This document shows, piece after piece, positions 34,862 to 43,544 of a stretch of 64,000 bases of DNA. Source of the DNA: Fidelibacterota bacterium (lineage in GTDB: Bacteria; Fidelibacterota; Marinisomatia; Marinisomatales; TCS55). A program made the translations under genes and the position numbers. Under the pieces are notes generated by a model. That model was given only the letters and a program-made list of their open reading frames with translations, was not told where the DNA came from and searched no databases. The number at the start of each line of letters is the position of its first letter. The stretch's first letter is position 1. Where the stretch lies: positions 1-64,000 of the forward strand of contig SCKN01000004.1 of the NCBI GenBank assembly GCA_004124385.1. Reading direction: 5' to 3'.

Positions 34862-36074
34862 AGGTCAGCATGAGCCAACTGTAATCCAGTTGGTCGCCGT
34901 TCTCTTCCCAATAACGTGCAAACCCCTGTTGGAGCACACCATCAAATCCCAGTTTTTTGGAAAAAACAATATCCAATTCGGTCCCAAGCGGATCAAACCT
35001 CACACCATCTTTAAAATTGTGGTAATGAATATTGAGCTTCAAATCTCCCGGAAGGGAAAACACAGTTTTAACATTCCACTCATCTAGTCCAGATCTGTAA
35101 TTATCACCAAATCGAGTGTGTCTGTCAAAATAACCATGGTATTTATGTCCGGCTCCCCAAGGATTTGCAAATCCATCCAATGCTACTGTTGCAGTATCAT
35201 TTCCTGAAAAATGCTCTTTACCAAATGATAGCTTTTCAATAATCGGAATAGTGTTAACATTTATATGTAGATTTAACACATTAAAAAACGCATCAATATC
35301 ACCTGAAAGATAATCAAAATCCTGATCAGTTATTTTTCCACTTTGTATTCCTTGTTCCCATTCTATTATATGTGAAAAAATATTAAAATTTATTCGAGCG
35401 CCAAGAGTTCTTCTATCAAATCTTGAATTTTTGTCGTTCCAAAAACTCTTATAATCAAAATTATTTGTATAATAATACAAATCAAAATTGGGGATATTGA
35501 TATTTTTAGAAAGTTGAAATACCGTGCTAAAATATAATCCAGATAGTTTTTGGTCGAAGCCATCATTTAAATTTTGGTCACTAAAATGATCAGTAATAAA
35601 TAATTGGAAAACATTTAATTCACCAAATCTTATGGAAGTTGTAGTGTGGATTCCATCAAAAGACCTTCCATAGTTACTCCAATTATTTCTGCTAAATAAT
35701 CGTTCTGACCCCAATGGCATTTCAAACCTACCAATTTTGATGGACCAGTTTCGTTTCAATAAATGATCTACTTGAAAGTATAGTTGATGAAAATAAAAAG
35801 TGTTATAGTATGGTTGTTGATAGGCATATCCTGAATGATTAAATAGATCTCCTAAATATCTTGAATCCTGTAATTGAGCCTGTGCAGACACAGGTCCATT
35901 GATGAATTTTAGGCTAATGCGACTGCGCATATAATTAATTGTGGATGCTTTACTGGAATAGAGTGAATCACTCTTATTTCCCTCCAAGCGATAACGAAAT
36001 TCGGCTTTCCATTCCAATTCAGATGCAGACAAAAAACTGAATAGCAAAATAAAAGATGAAAATTTAATCTTCAC
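34851..36074 (-). CDS. Outer-membrane porin, alginate-export-like
   Basis: About 407 residues. A GTG start at 36072-36074 was chosen: it has AAGGA a few bases upstream, overlaps the phosphatase stop by 11 bases, and begins a signal peptide (KIKFSSFILLFSFLSAS). The rest is a beta-barrel pattern with many aromatic-flanked amphipathic strands and a final LDYSWLMLTFTL strand ending in Leu after aromatics. The RIGRFEMPLGSERLFSR-like segment (WSIKIGRFEMPLG) resembles alginate_exp/DUF1302-type porins. Substrate unknown. An open frame extends 13 codons further upstream. Confidence 0.75.
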   Translation of the reverse strand: MKIKFSSFILLFSFLSASELEWKAEFRYRLEGNKSDSLYSSKASTINYMRSRISLKFINGPVSAQAQLQDSRYLGDLFNHSGYAYQQPYYNTFYFHQLYFQVDHLLKRNWSIKIGRFEMPLGSERLFSRNNWSNYGRSFDGIHTTTSIRFGELNVFQLFITDHFSDQNLNDGFDQKLSGLYFSTVFQLSKNINIPNFDLYYYTNNFDYKSFWNDKNSRFDRRTLGARINFNIFSHIIEWEQGIQSGKITDQDFDYLSGDIDAFFNVLNLHINVNTIPIIEKLSFGKEHFSGNDTATVALDGFANPWGAGHKYHGYFDRHTRFGDNYRSGLDEWNVKTVFSLPGDLKLNIHYHNFKDGVRFDPLGTELDIVFSKKLGFDGVLQQGFARYWEENGDQLDYSWLMLTFTL

Positions 36075-36732
36075 TTGGTCCTTCCCAAATGATGGGATAA
36101 ATGGATTCGCCAAATACGCCTACTGATTTATTATAAAAGACGTTTAAGTCTTCTCTTTTAAAAGGGTGCTTTTTGGAATCGTCTTTTATTGTATTACCAA
36201 AATAATTAGCGCCGTATTGATCTATAGATTTTTGGTTTCGCACAACACGCACAGGATGAATCCCGGCTTTTAATGCAGCAACGATATCTGTATCAGAATC
36301 ACCATAGAACACATCTAAACCCAATTCATGCATTTTACGATGTTTGGATGTATATTTAATTCCATTCAAAGTATCCTTAGGCATAAAAAATAAATCCACA
36401 TTTTTTTGTACTTTATATTCCAAAACTTCAGATAAATACGTGGCAAGTATTTCTCCGTTTTTCCCAGGACGGGCAGTAATGAAATAAACCTCATGACCAT
36501 TTGACCTAAAATAGTGTATTAGATCAATGGTTGGAGAAATGGGAATGGAAAAATTACTGTCGTTGGAATTTATCCAGCCAAAATCAATAGGAAAACCATG
36601 CTCTTCAATATGGTGCTGAAACATGGGTTCACTGAATAAAACAGTATCATCAATATCAAATCCCACTTTTAGGATTCCAGGCTGGGAAAATATTGAACTT
36701 GCAGAAAATAGGACTGCTATAAATAATCGCAT
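36064..36732 (-). CDS. Class B acid phosphatase (HAD superfamily), exported
   Basis: 222 residues with an N-terminal signal peptide (MRLFIAVLFSASSIFSQ). The HAD nucleophile motif FDIDDTVLFSEP (Asp26, Asp28) and the late GDSDTDI motif match AphA-type periplasmic nonspecific phosphatases that release phosphate or dephosphorylate nucleotides. FITARPGKNG is the expected motif II. Size is typical of AphA. Located with AMP nucleosidase, it could take part in nucleotide scavenging. Confidence 0.9.
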   Translation of the reverse strand: MRLFIAVLFSASSIFSQPGILKVGFDIDDTVLFSEPMFQHHIEEHGFPIDFGWINSNDSNFSIPISPTIDLIHYFRSNGHEVYFITARPGKNGEILATYLSEVLEYKVQKNVDLFFMPKDTLNGIKYTSKHRKMHELGLDVFYGDSDTDIVAALKAGIHPVRVVRNQKSIDQYGANYFGNTIKDDSKKHPFKREDLNVFYNKSVGVFGESIYPIIWEGPSED

Positions 36733-36737
36733 ACTAT

Positions 36738-37511
36738 TTAATATGTAAAATGTTTTATCTGCTCGCCATCTTTTCCAATATGACCCATGGCATCTATTCC
36801 AATTTCCAAATGCAGATCAACAAATTTTTGTGTGACTTTTGAATCAGATTCAGATGTTTTGATTCCTTCGGGTGTCATAGGTGTATCTGAAACAAGAAGC
36901 AACGCACCACGCTCAATGCCGTTAGCAAAGCCTACAACAAAAATTGTCGCCGTCTCCATATCAATCCCAAGAACGCGGACCTTTCGTAAATATTCTTTAA
37001 ATTCTTCATCATATTCCCAGACTCGGCGGTTGGTAGTATAAATAACACCTGTCCGATATTCTAGATCATTTTCACATAATTTATCTGAAACATATTTATG
37101 AATTTTGAATGAAGGTAACGCAGGTACTTCTTTGGGGAAATAATCATCGCCTGTTCCTTCACCGCGAATGGCAGCACTGGGTAAAATAAAATGACCTATT
37201 TCCGTCGAATGTTTTAATCCGCCGCACTTCCCTAAAAATAACACACCTTTTGGATTTACGGCTGAAAGTAAATCCATAATTGTTGCGGCGTTGGAACTAC
37301 CAATACCAAAATTAACAATACTCAATCCATCTTTGTTAGTCGTTGAAGTCATGGGACCACCACGGCCATTAACCTGTGTGTCAAAACGTTCGGCAAACTT
37401 ATCTACATAATTCTGAAAATTTGTCAACAATATCCAATCACCAAAGTTTTCGGGTGATGAACCGGTGTAACGCTTAATCCAATCTTGTACTATGTCTGCT
37501 TTTGATTTCAA
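36738..37511 (-). CDS. amn: AMP nucleosidase
   Basis: Cleaves AMP to adenine and ribose 5-phosphate. About 257 residues from a TTG at 37509-37511: homologues begin near KSKADIVQDWIKRYTG, an AAAGG lies 7 bases upstream, and the TTG overlaps the xth stop (TTGA). A longer TTG-started frame reaches 37538. The purine phosphorylase fold shows VNFGIGSSNAATIMDLL, FLGKCGGL, GEGTGDDYFP and the active-site GIDMETATIF. This is the short bacterial form without the regulatory N-terminal domain of the E. coli enzyme. Confidence 0.9.
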   Translation of the reverse strand: MKSKADIVQDWIKRYTGSSPENFGDWILLTNFQNYVDKFAERFDTQVNGRGGPMTSTTNKDGLSIVNFGIGSSNAATIMDLLSAVNPKGVLFLGKCGGLKHSTEIGHFILPSAAIRGEGTGDDYFPKEVPALPSFKIHKYVSDKLCENDLEYRTGVIYTTNRRVWEYDEEFKEYLRKVRVLGIDMETATIFVVGFANGIERGALLLVSDTPMTPEGIKTSESDSKVTQKFVDLHLEIGIDAMGHIGKDGEQIKHFTY

Positions 37512-38272
37512 TTTTCTACCTTTAATGATATTGGGCAATGATCGGAGCCCATAATTTCTGAATGTATATCTCCATCTAGAACTTGGTTAGTAAATCCTTC
37601 ATTTACAAAGAAATAATCAATACGCCAACCTACATTTCTGGACCGTGCTCCAAAGCGATATGTCCACCAAGAGTACCGATCTCCTTCAGGGTGGAAAAGG
37701 CGAAATGTATCCACCCAACCATTTTCTTCGTAGGAATCCAAACGCTCTCTTTCGATAGGCATAAACCCGCTTGTCTTAACATTATCTTTTGGCCGTGCAA
37801 GATCTATGGGGTGGTGCGCTGTATTCCAATCGCCGGTTACGATAACGTTATTTCCGGATTCTACTTGCTCATTAATAATGGGCAAAAGTTCATCATAAAA
37901 ATCTAATTTATATTGCAGGCGGCCATGGTCTCGTTGCCCATTCGGAAAATAAATATTATAGAGTAAAAATTTTGGATGTTCAGTAATTAATACTCTACCC
38001 TCACAATCAAATTTATCTATACCCAAACCTTCCTGAACATAAAGCGCTTCTTCTTTGCAATAAGTTGCCACTCCGCTATACCCTTTTTTCACTCCGGAGT
38101 GCCAATATGTATAATAGCCATGTTCCTCTAACAATTCTTTTGGTAATTGCTCTACATGAGCCTTTGTTTCCTGTAGACAAACAATGTCTGGGTCTGTTTC
38201 TTCCAACCATTGCAGAAACCCTTTTTTATTTGCGGCCCTAATGCCGTTAACATTCCAAGAAATCAGTTTCAT
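37508..38272 (-). CDS. xth: Exodeoxyribonuclease III
   Basis: AP endonuclease and 3'-5' exonuclease of base-excision repair, 254 residues. Endonuclease/exonuclease/phosphatase fold with SWNVNGIRAA, catalytic Glu in CLQETKAH, Tyr in HSGVKKGYSGVA, TGDWNTAHHPIDLA and the terminal GSDHCPISL. Diverges from the bolA-grxD operon across 38273-38363, which presumably holds both promoters; no clear boxes could be called. Confidence 0.96.
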   Translation of the reverse strand: MKLISWNVNGIRAANKKGFLQWLEETDPDIVCLQETKAHVEQLPKELLEEHGYYTYWHSGVKKGYSGVATYCKEEALYVQEGLGIDKFDCEGRVLITEHPKFLLYNIYFPNGQRDHGRLQYKLDFYDELLPIINEQVESGNNVIVTGDWNTAHHPIDLARPKDNVKTSGFMPIERERLDSYEENGWVDTFRLFHPEGDRYSWWTYRFGARSRNVGWRIDYFFVNEGFTNQVLDGDIHSEIMGSDHCPISLKVEN

Positions 38273-38363
38273 AATAGCACAAGATTAAAACAATGTAACA
38301 ACTATATGCAAAATGATTCATAATTTTGTATTGTATTTAGTTAGGAAATTTTTCTATTTGATT

Positions 38364-38612
38364 ATGGATCCTGAAAAAGTAAAAGATTTAATATTAAATG
38401 AAATCCCCGATGCCCACGTGGAAGTCATTGACACCACCGGGAAAAAGGATCATTTTAGTGCCATTGTTATTAGTGATTTATTTATTGGAAAAACAATGGT
38501 CCAGCAACATCAAATAGTATATAAAGCGTTGGGGCGCTTTTTGACTAACGAAATTCATGCATTACAATTAAAAACACTACCCAAAGATCAATGGGCAAAA
38601 GAAAATAGTTAG
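38364..38612 (+). CDS. BolA family protein
   Basis: 82 residues from the ATG at 38364-38366 (MDPEKVKDLIL); an in-frame ATG 17 codons upstream would add a hydrophobic stretch not expected in the family. The core HFSAIVISDLFIGKTMVQQHQIVYKAL has the BolA class II-fold pattern. BolA proteins pair with monothiol glutaredoxins to hold 2Fe-2S clusters. The next gene, 9 bases later, is such a glutaredoxin, so the two almost certainly act together in iron-sulfur trafficking. The ribosome-binding site is weak. Confidence 0.92.
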   Translation: MDPEKVKDLILNEIPDAHVEVIDTTGKKDHFSAIVISDLFIGKTMVQQHQIVYKALGRFLTNEIHALQLKTLPKDQWAKENS

Positions 38613-38621
38613 GAGATTATA

Positions 38622-38945
38622 ATGAGTCTAAAAAAAGAAATCATTAACGATATCAATTCAAACCAGATTATGTTATTTATGAAGGGGACACCAGACATGC
38701 CTCAATGTGGTTTTTCAAATGCTGTTGTGCAGGTATTGAACCATTACGGAGTGGAATACAATTCAACGAATGTATTAGCCGATCCTGATATAAGAATCAA
38801 ATTGTCAGAATTTTCCAATTGGCCTACAATTCCTCAATTATTCGTAAATGGTAAATTGATCGGGGGTGCTGATATTACTATGGAATTACACAATAACGGG
38901 CAATTATTGGATATACTAGATTCCGCTGGCGAAAAAACAGAATAA
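38622..38945 (+). CDS. grxD: Monothiol glutaredoxin (Grx4 type)
   Basis: 107 residues with the monothiol active site CGFS at Cys29 (MPQCGFS), the glutathione-binding WPTIPQLFVNG and GGADI. Binds a bridging 2Fe-2S cluster with glutathione and delivers it to apoproteins, often together with BolA, its upstream neighbour. AGGAG lies at a good distance before the ATG. Normal length for the single-domain class. Confidence 0.97.
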   Translation: MSLKKEIINDINSNQIMLFMKGTPDMPQCGFSNAVVQVLNHYGVEYNSTNVLADPDIRIKLSEFSNWPTIPQLFVNGKLIGGADITMELHNNGQLLDILDSAGEKTE

Positions 38946-39004
38946 TATTTTTGTTCTGACACATAATAAAATATAAATTTGCGCCCTACTTTTATAAAAA
39001 ATAC

Positions 39005-39076
39005 GGCTCGTTCGTCTAGTGGTTAGGACTCCAGGTTTTCATCCTGGCAACAGGAGTTCGATTCTCCTACGGGCTA
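39005..39076 (+). tRNA. tRNA-Glu (anticodon TTC)
   Basis: Acceptor GGCTCGT/ACGGGCT (G1-U72 wobble, as in related tRNA-Glu), D-arm GTCTAGTGGTTAGGAC, anticodon stem CCAGG/CCTGG with loop TTTTCAT (anticodon TTC) and T-arm GGAGTTCGATTCTCC. The discriminator is A. CCA is not encoded. Confidence 0.95.
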
Positions 39077-39079
39077 CAA

Positions 39080-39110
39080 AATAAACCCCTCGAAAGAGGA
39101 GATTTTATTT
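39080..39110 (+). terminator. Terminator after tRNA-Glu
   Basis: A GAAA-tetraloop hairpin CCTC-GAAA-GAGG (39088-39099), extended by weaker A/T pairing, is followed by ATTTTATTT. It lies directly downstream of tRNA-Glu and before the DUF2231 gene. Confidence 0.6.
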
Positions 39111-39122
39111 ATAATTTCACAC

Positions 39123-39560
39123 ATGAATTTGCCCCTCCATCCGGCGATAGTCCATTTTCCCATCGCTTTAATCACAACTGCGTTCATTTTTCAAGCGTTG
39201 CACATTTGGAAACATAATTGGATCTGTCGCACAACTAGTATGTGGCTTTTAGGGTTTGCAGCTATTATGTCCATTGCAGCAACAATGACAGGGCAAAATG
39301 ATGCTACACAAGCAGGTCAAATTGGTTATGATGCTCTTGTGATGGACACCATTCAACGCCATGAATTGATTGGCAATCTCACTGCTTGGGGAAGTATTAC
39401 AATTCTGATTTTATGGGTGTATTTCTTTTTGAAAGATATGGATGATCATCGAGTCGATATTCTGGCGTTAGCTTTTTTAGGGCTTCTTACCGGGATGGTA
39501 ATGTTTACCAGCTATCTTGGTGGAACACTTACGTTTATCTATGGCGTAGGTAAATTTTAA
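39123..39560 (+). CDS. DUF2231-type membrane protein
   Basis: 145 residues with four predicted transmembrane helices. The N-terminal LHPAIVHFPIALI with its two His residues is the DUF2231 hallmark; a further RHELIGNLTAW carries another conserved His. These histidines suggest haem or metal binding in the inner membrane, but the function is unknown. Convergent with the DUF4249 gene, leaving a 13-base gap. Confidence 0.85.
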   Translation: MNLPLHPAIVHFPIALITTAFIFQALHIWKHNWICRTTSMWLLGFAAIMSIAATMTGQNDATQAGQIGYDALVMDTIQRHELIGNLTAWGSITILILWVYFFLKDMDDHRVDILALAFLGLLTGMVMFTSYLGGTLTFIYGVGKF

Positions 39561-39573
39561 TAAATACAGATTT

Positions 39574-40680
39574 TTAAATTCCAGAAGCAATATTGACTAA
39601 AAATGCTTTCGCATTTGTGGATGAAAACAATCCATACCCATCTACAATATTCGATTCAGGTAATAAATATTGATTCTGACCCGCTGGATCGCCGCTATAA
39701 TAATTGTAATACGCATCATCTGTCGCTTCCAAGATAACAAGTGTTAAACCATAATAATTAAAGAAAAGCCAGCTCAAAGGAACAGGAGGAGTCGACACTT
39801 GCCAGGTAAAAGGATTAACTCTGTAAGGATCACCATTCTCATCGCGTAAATAATCCTCCTTCCATATCTTATACACCAAGGATGTATCATAAATTAAATT
39901 AACGAATGTGGAATCATGGATTCCATTACGGTTAAAATCTGCAAAGGATTCGCTGTCTTCATTATATAAATAATCTCCATTTAAATCTTCAAATGGTTCC
40001 AATCCTCTTGTGTAAGCTTCCAGAGCAACAGTTGTTACTTTGATTGTAGCATAATTCCCTGCTTCAAAATCCAGCATGAATAAAGGAAATGATGCAAAAC
40101 TTTCCGTATAGCAACTGCCATGGTTATAAAATGCAGTTGAAATTGTAGAGAAGTCTATCAGCTGGTTTAGCGTATCTGGGTTTTCCATATAATTGATCCA
40201 CTGCAGTTCAAAATTTTCTGTATTTACTGTTGGTACGAACTGTTCTTCGCCCTCACATTTTTGGGTTTGATTATCTGGGCTGAAAAAATCCATTCCACTG
40301 GGAATAGTGGTTTCTGCATTAATAGAAAAAGTTCCATAAACTGCATTTAATATATATGTTTCACCAGGTTGAAAAATAAGTGTATCAGCAGTTAAATAGC
40401 GACCTTTACGATTTGGAACAGGAACAACAGGATACACTTTATTCGTACTTACTCTAGTAATTGTTACTTTAGCATTTTCAATATATAATTCATCTACATC
40501 CGCTTCATCGTCTATTGAAGATGATAGGGATATGTAGCACGTATCACCATTTGCACCCAAAGGTAAATTGGCTGATAAGTTGCAGAAAACAACCAGTTTA
40601 TCTTCATAAGCAGCCACTGTATCATCAAATTCACAGGAGAGCATCATTATAACAAATATGGTTATTAAAAACTTCTGCAT
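39574..40680 (-). CDS. DUF4249-like lipoprotein partner of a TonB receptor
   Basis: About 368 residues from the ATG at 40678-40680 (TGATG junction with the receptor stop). Lipoprotein signal peptide with lipobox MLSC (Cys16). The first part has the DUF4249 pattern: EDKLVVFCNLSANLPL, then ENAKVTITRVSTNKVYPV and FQPGETYILNAVY, Ig-like strands. Such lipoproteins sit on the outer membrane beside TonB-dependent receptors and may help bind the ligand. Ligand unknown. Confidence 0.82.
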   Translation of the reverse strand: MQKFLITIFVIMMLSCEFDDTVAAYEDKLVVFCNLSANLPLGANGDTCYISLSSSIDDEADVDELYIENAKVTITRVSTNKVYPVVPVPNRKGRYLTADTLIFQPGETYILNAVYGTFSINAETTIPSGMDFFSPDNQTQKCEGEEQFVPTVNTENFELQWINYMENPDTLNQLIDFSTISTAFYNHGSCYTESFASFPLFMLDFEAGNYATIKVTTVALEAYTRGLEPFEDLNGDYLYNEDSESFADFNRNGIHDSTFVNLIYDTSLVYKIWKEDYLRDENGDPYRVNPFTWQVSTPPVPLSWLFFNYYGLTLVILEATDDAYYNYYSGDPAGQNQYLLPESNIVDGYGLFSSTNAKAFLVNIASGI

Positions 40681-43043
40681 CAAAAATCTATATTTATACC
40701 AATGGAAGGAATAATGGGGAAAATAGAAATATCCTGCTTGGTAACGCGTCCTTCATCTGCTTCATCCACATTGGGTTCCCCCGGGTCCGGGTAGCCATTG
40801 CCGTTCAAATCATCCTCTTTTACGTTCCAATCACCATCATCATCCAATCCATTATGCGTATTGCCCATATGGTAGATATAACGAAAAATATTATCCCTAT
40901 TATAGCTGTTGATAACCTGAATGTAAAAATCCATATCAAATTTTTTGAATTTATAATGACGAACTGCTCCTATGTCGAGGCGATGAAATGGAGGATAACG
41001 TCCTGAATTTCTTGATCCGGGAATTGTACCAAAATCACTATGTGACGTATCAAACGTATAATCAAGATTTTCGATGTAATAACCTAAAATAGGAGTAAAC
41101 GCTTGCCCGGATTGATACGTCCACTGCCAATTAAATTCCCATTTTTTATTAATATTATAATTCCCAATTACTGTAAAAGCATGGCGACGATCCCAATTCG
41201 TAAAATATTCGTAGTTATTTATACTTTTTCTGGAAATAGAATACGTATATGATATCCACCCGTTAATTTTACCATACATTTTTTGAGCAAAAATTTCCAA
41301 TCCATAGGCATAACCATCAGCAATATCAAACATGTCAGTCAGCTTTTCATCAGACATAACTTCATCTGTAGATGCACGTGTTTCAACAAATGTGAGCATA
41401 TTTTTCAGGTCTTTATAATATGTTTCTACTTGGAGTTTATAAATCTCTCCGAAATATTCTTCATATCCTAAAACAACCTGTTTGGATTTACCCGGTTCAA
41501 CGGATTCATCGATCGCCATCCAAAAATCCAATAACACTGGATTATAATCATCCTGAATCGTCATAATGAACTGGTGGTAATTCCCAACTGCAAAATTGAT
41601 ATACCTATCTTCAGTTAATAGATATTTTAAACCCAGTCGAAAATCAGGAAAATATGTATCAGGATGAGCGGTATACATATTCATTCTGAAACCCGGTTCG
41701 ATTACCAATCGCTTGTTTGGAATCCATTTTAATTTTGTATATGCTGCTGATTCTAATGGTGCTTTTTTAATTGTGAAAAGTGCTGAATCAGCAAATGAAT
41801 TGTCATAGTTAAAGCCTAGTTCCTTTATTTGTCCGCCGAATTTCCATGTCATTTTCTTATTTTGAAAATAAGTGAGGTTCGCGGATGCCGTAAAATCTTG
41901 TATAGTATTATCCTGTATTAAACCGGATTCTCCTCCCAAATTGAAAAAAGTAAAAAAACGACTGCTTGCTACGAGGAAATTACCAACCAGTAAATCATTA
42001 AATATTTTCCGATAGGCTAGGCTAAATGTTTCGTTCCCCCAATAGGTATTAATTCCAATATCATCAAAACTGAAATCATCAAGTCCTTTATAGAAACTGA
42101 AACTCAAACGATCCTTTGCTGAAAAATCCGTAAAAATGTGTCCTTGTAAATCATAAAAATAATAAGGAGGTACATTCAAATCTGTATTCTCCAGAATTTT
42201 ATCAAAATATGTTCGACGACCAGAAATAAGCCAAGCTCCGTTTGGTATAGGACCTTCAAACGTGGCTTGGGCTGATAATATAGAAACATTCACTTTTGCG
42301 TCAAAGTGGTTGCGGTTTCCTTCCCGGCTCGTAACATTTAACACCGCAGAAAGACGTCCACCGTATTCAGCATTATATCCACCTTTTATTAATTCAGCAT
42401 TTTTCACCGCATCCACTATAAAATTAGAAAATACACCCCCAAGGTGAGAGGGATTATAAACAGTGATTCCATCAAGTAGGATTAAGTTTTGATCGGTATT
42501 GCCGCCACGGATAATTAAACCGGTACTGAATTCTGATTGTGTTAGCACTCCCGGTAATGCTTGTATTGTCCGAAAAATATCTGGTTCCAGAATTGACGGC
42601 ATAGCCTTAATCTGGCGCATACTTAAATTAACTCTTCCCGGCTGAATATTAAATTGGCGAGTGGTTTTTTCAGCCGAAACATTTATTTCATCCAGTTCAA
42701 TTACAGCATAATTTAAAGCAATATCAATTTTTTGCGAACTACCAAATACAAATACAATTTCTTTTTTAACCTGTTCAAAACCAAGGAATGAAACGATGAG
42801 CGTTTTTGATTCCGGCCCTAAATTATCCAACACATAATAGCCATTTATATCGGTGGCCATGCCTTGGCCTGTTTCTCGGATAAATACGTTAGCTCCAATC
42901 AGAGTTTCACCGGTTTCAGCATCCGTAATGATACCGTTAATTCGGTAGGATTGTCCGAACGAAATGGACGATATAAGTAAAAATATAAGGGTGATGGAAA
43001 GCTTATTTGCTTTCCGCGAATGAACGCAAAATATCCTCGGCAT
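40680..43043 (-). CDS. TonB-dependent receptor with carboxypeptidase-regulatory-like N-terminal domain
   Basis: 787 residues. Signal peptide (hydrophobic LSITLIFLLISSISFG after a basic 15-residue leader), then a CarboxypepD_reg-like domain (about 32-115: GIITDAETGETLIGANVFI). A plug domain follows (about 140-240, with TGLIIRGGNTDQNLILLDG), then a 22-strand-type barrel. The family imports large nutrients across the outer membrane with TonB energy. The ATG at 43041-43043 lies 41 bases inside the preceding peroxiredoxin gene; no later plausible start exists before the signal core. The ligand is not indicated. Confidence 0.92.
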   Translation of the reverse strand: MPRIFCVHSRKANKLSITLIFLLISSISFGQSYRINGIITDAETGETLIGANVFIRETGQGMATDINGYYVLDNLGPESKTLIVSFLGFEQVKKEIVFVFGSSQKIDIALNYAVIELDEINVSAEKTTRQFNIQPGRVNLSMRQIKAMPSILEPDIFRTIQALPGVLTQSEFSTGLIIRGGNTDQNLILLDGITVYNPSHLGGVFSNFIVDAVKNAELIKGGYNAEYGGRLSAVLNVTSREGNRNHFDAKVNVSILSAQATFEGPIPNGAWLISGRRTYFDKILENTDLNVPPYYFYDLQGHIFTDFSAKDRLSFSFYKGLDDFSFDDIGINTYWGNETFSLAYRKIFNDLLVGNFLVASSRFFTFFNLGGESGLIQDNTIQDFTASANLTYFQNKKMTWKFGGQIKELGFNYDNSFADSALFTIKKAPLESAAYTKLKWIPNKRLVIEPGFRMNMYTAHPDTYFPDFRLGLKYLLTEDRYINFAVGNYHQFIMTIQDDYNPVLLDFWMAIDESVEPGKSKQVVLGYEEYFGEIYKLQVETYYKDLKNMLTFVETRASTDEVMSDEKLTDMFDIADGYAYGLEIFAQKMYGKINGWISYTYSISRKSINNYEYFTNWDRRHAFTVIGNYNINKKWEFNWQWTYQSGQAFTPILGYYIENLDYTFDTSHSDFGTIPGSRNSGRYPPFHRLDIGAVRHYKFKKFDMDFYIQVINSYNRDNIFRYIYHMGNTHNGLDDDGDWNVKEDDLNGNGYPDPGEPNVDEADEGRVTKQDISIFPIIPSIGINIDF

Positions 43044-43503
43044 GATTTAATACATTAACCTTATCATAAATTTTAAGAAGTAATCCATTCTCATCAATTA
43101 AATATGTTTTTCGGCTGGGGAAAAACATTCCATTGGTGCCGTAAAGCTTGGACACGGATTTATCTTTATCTGTTAGTAAGTGAAATGGGATATCAAATTT
43201 CTTTTTGAATTTTCTATGGCTGGATGCATTGTCATAACTAATCCCAAATACAATAATTTGGTTGTCTTCAAATGAACTGTAATCATCACGAATTCCACAG
43301 GCTTCCTTTATACAACCAGGAGTGTCATCTTTCGGATAAAAATAAACTACTACTTTTTGTCCGCGGTATTGGGAAAGAGAATGAATTTTACCATTTTCAT
43401 CAGGTAATGAAAATTCCGGAGCTTGATCTCCAATCGCAATGGGCATACTTTTGCCCCAGAGGAAACCAAAAGCAAATACTGTAAGTATAATGAATTTTAA
43501 CAT
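43003..43503 (-). CDS. bcp: Exported peroxiredoxin (PrxQ/BCP type)
   Basis: 166 residues. An N-terminal hydrophobic signal (MLKFIILTVFAFGFLWG) precedes the thioredoxin-fold domain. Peroxidatic Cys64 (DDTPGC) and resolving Cys69 (IKEAC) are five residues apart, as in atypical 2-Cys PrxQ enzymes that reduce hydroperoxides. The export signal is unusual because most BCP proteins are cytoplasmic. Its 3' end overlaps the TonB receptor start by 41 bases. Confidence 0.92.
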   Translation of the reverse strand: MLKFIILTVFAFGFLWGKSMPIAIGDQAPEFSLPDENGKIHSLSQYRGQKVVVYFYPKDDTPGCIKEACGIRDDYSSFEDNQIIVFGISYDNASSHRKFKKKFDIPFHLLTDKDKSVSKLYGTNGMFFPSRKTYLIDENGLLLKIYDKVNVLNHAEDILRSFAESK

Positions 43504-43544
43504 GAGATTAATTTAGTACAAAAATTACAATGTTTGATAGCATT

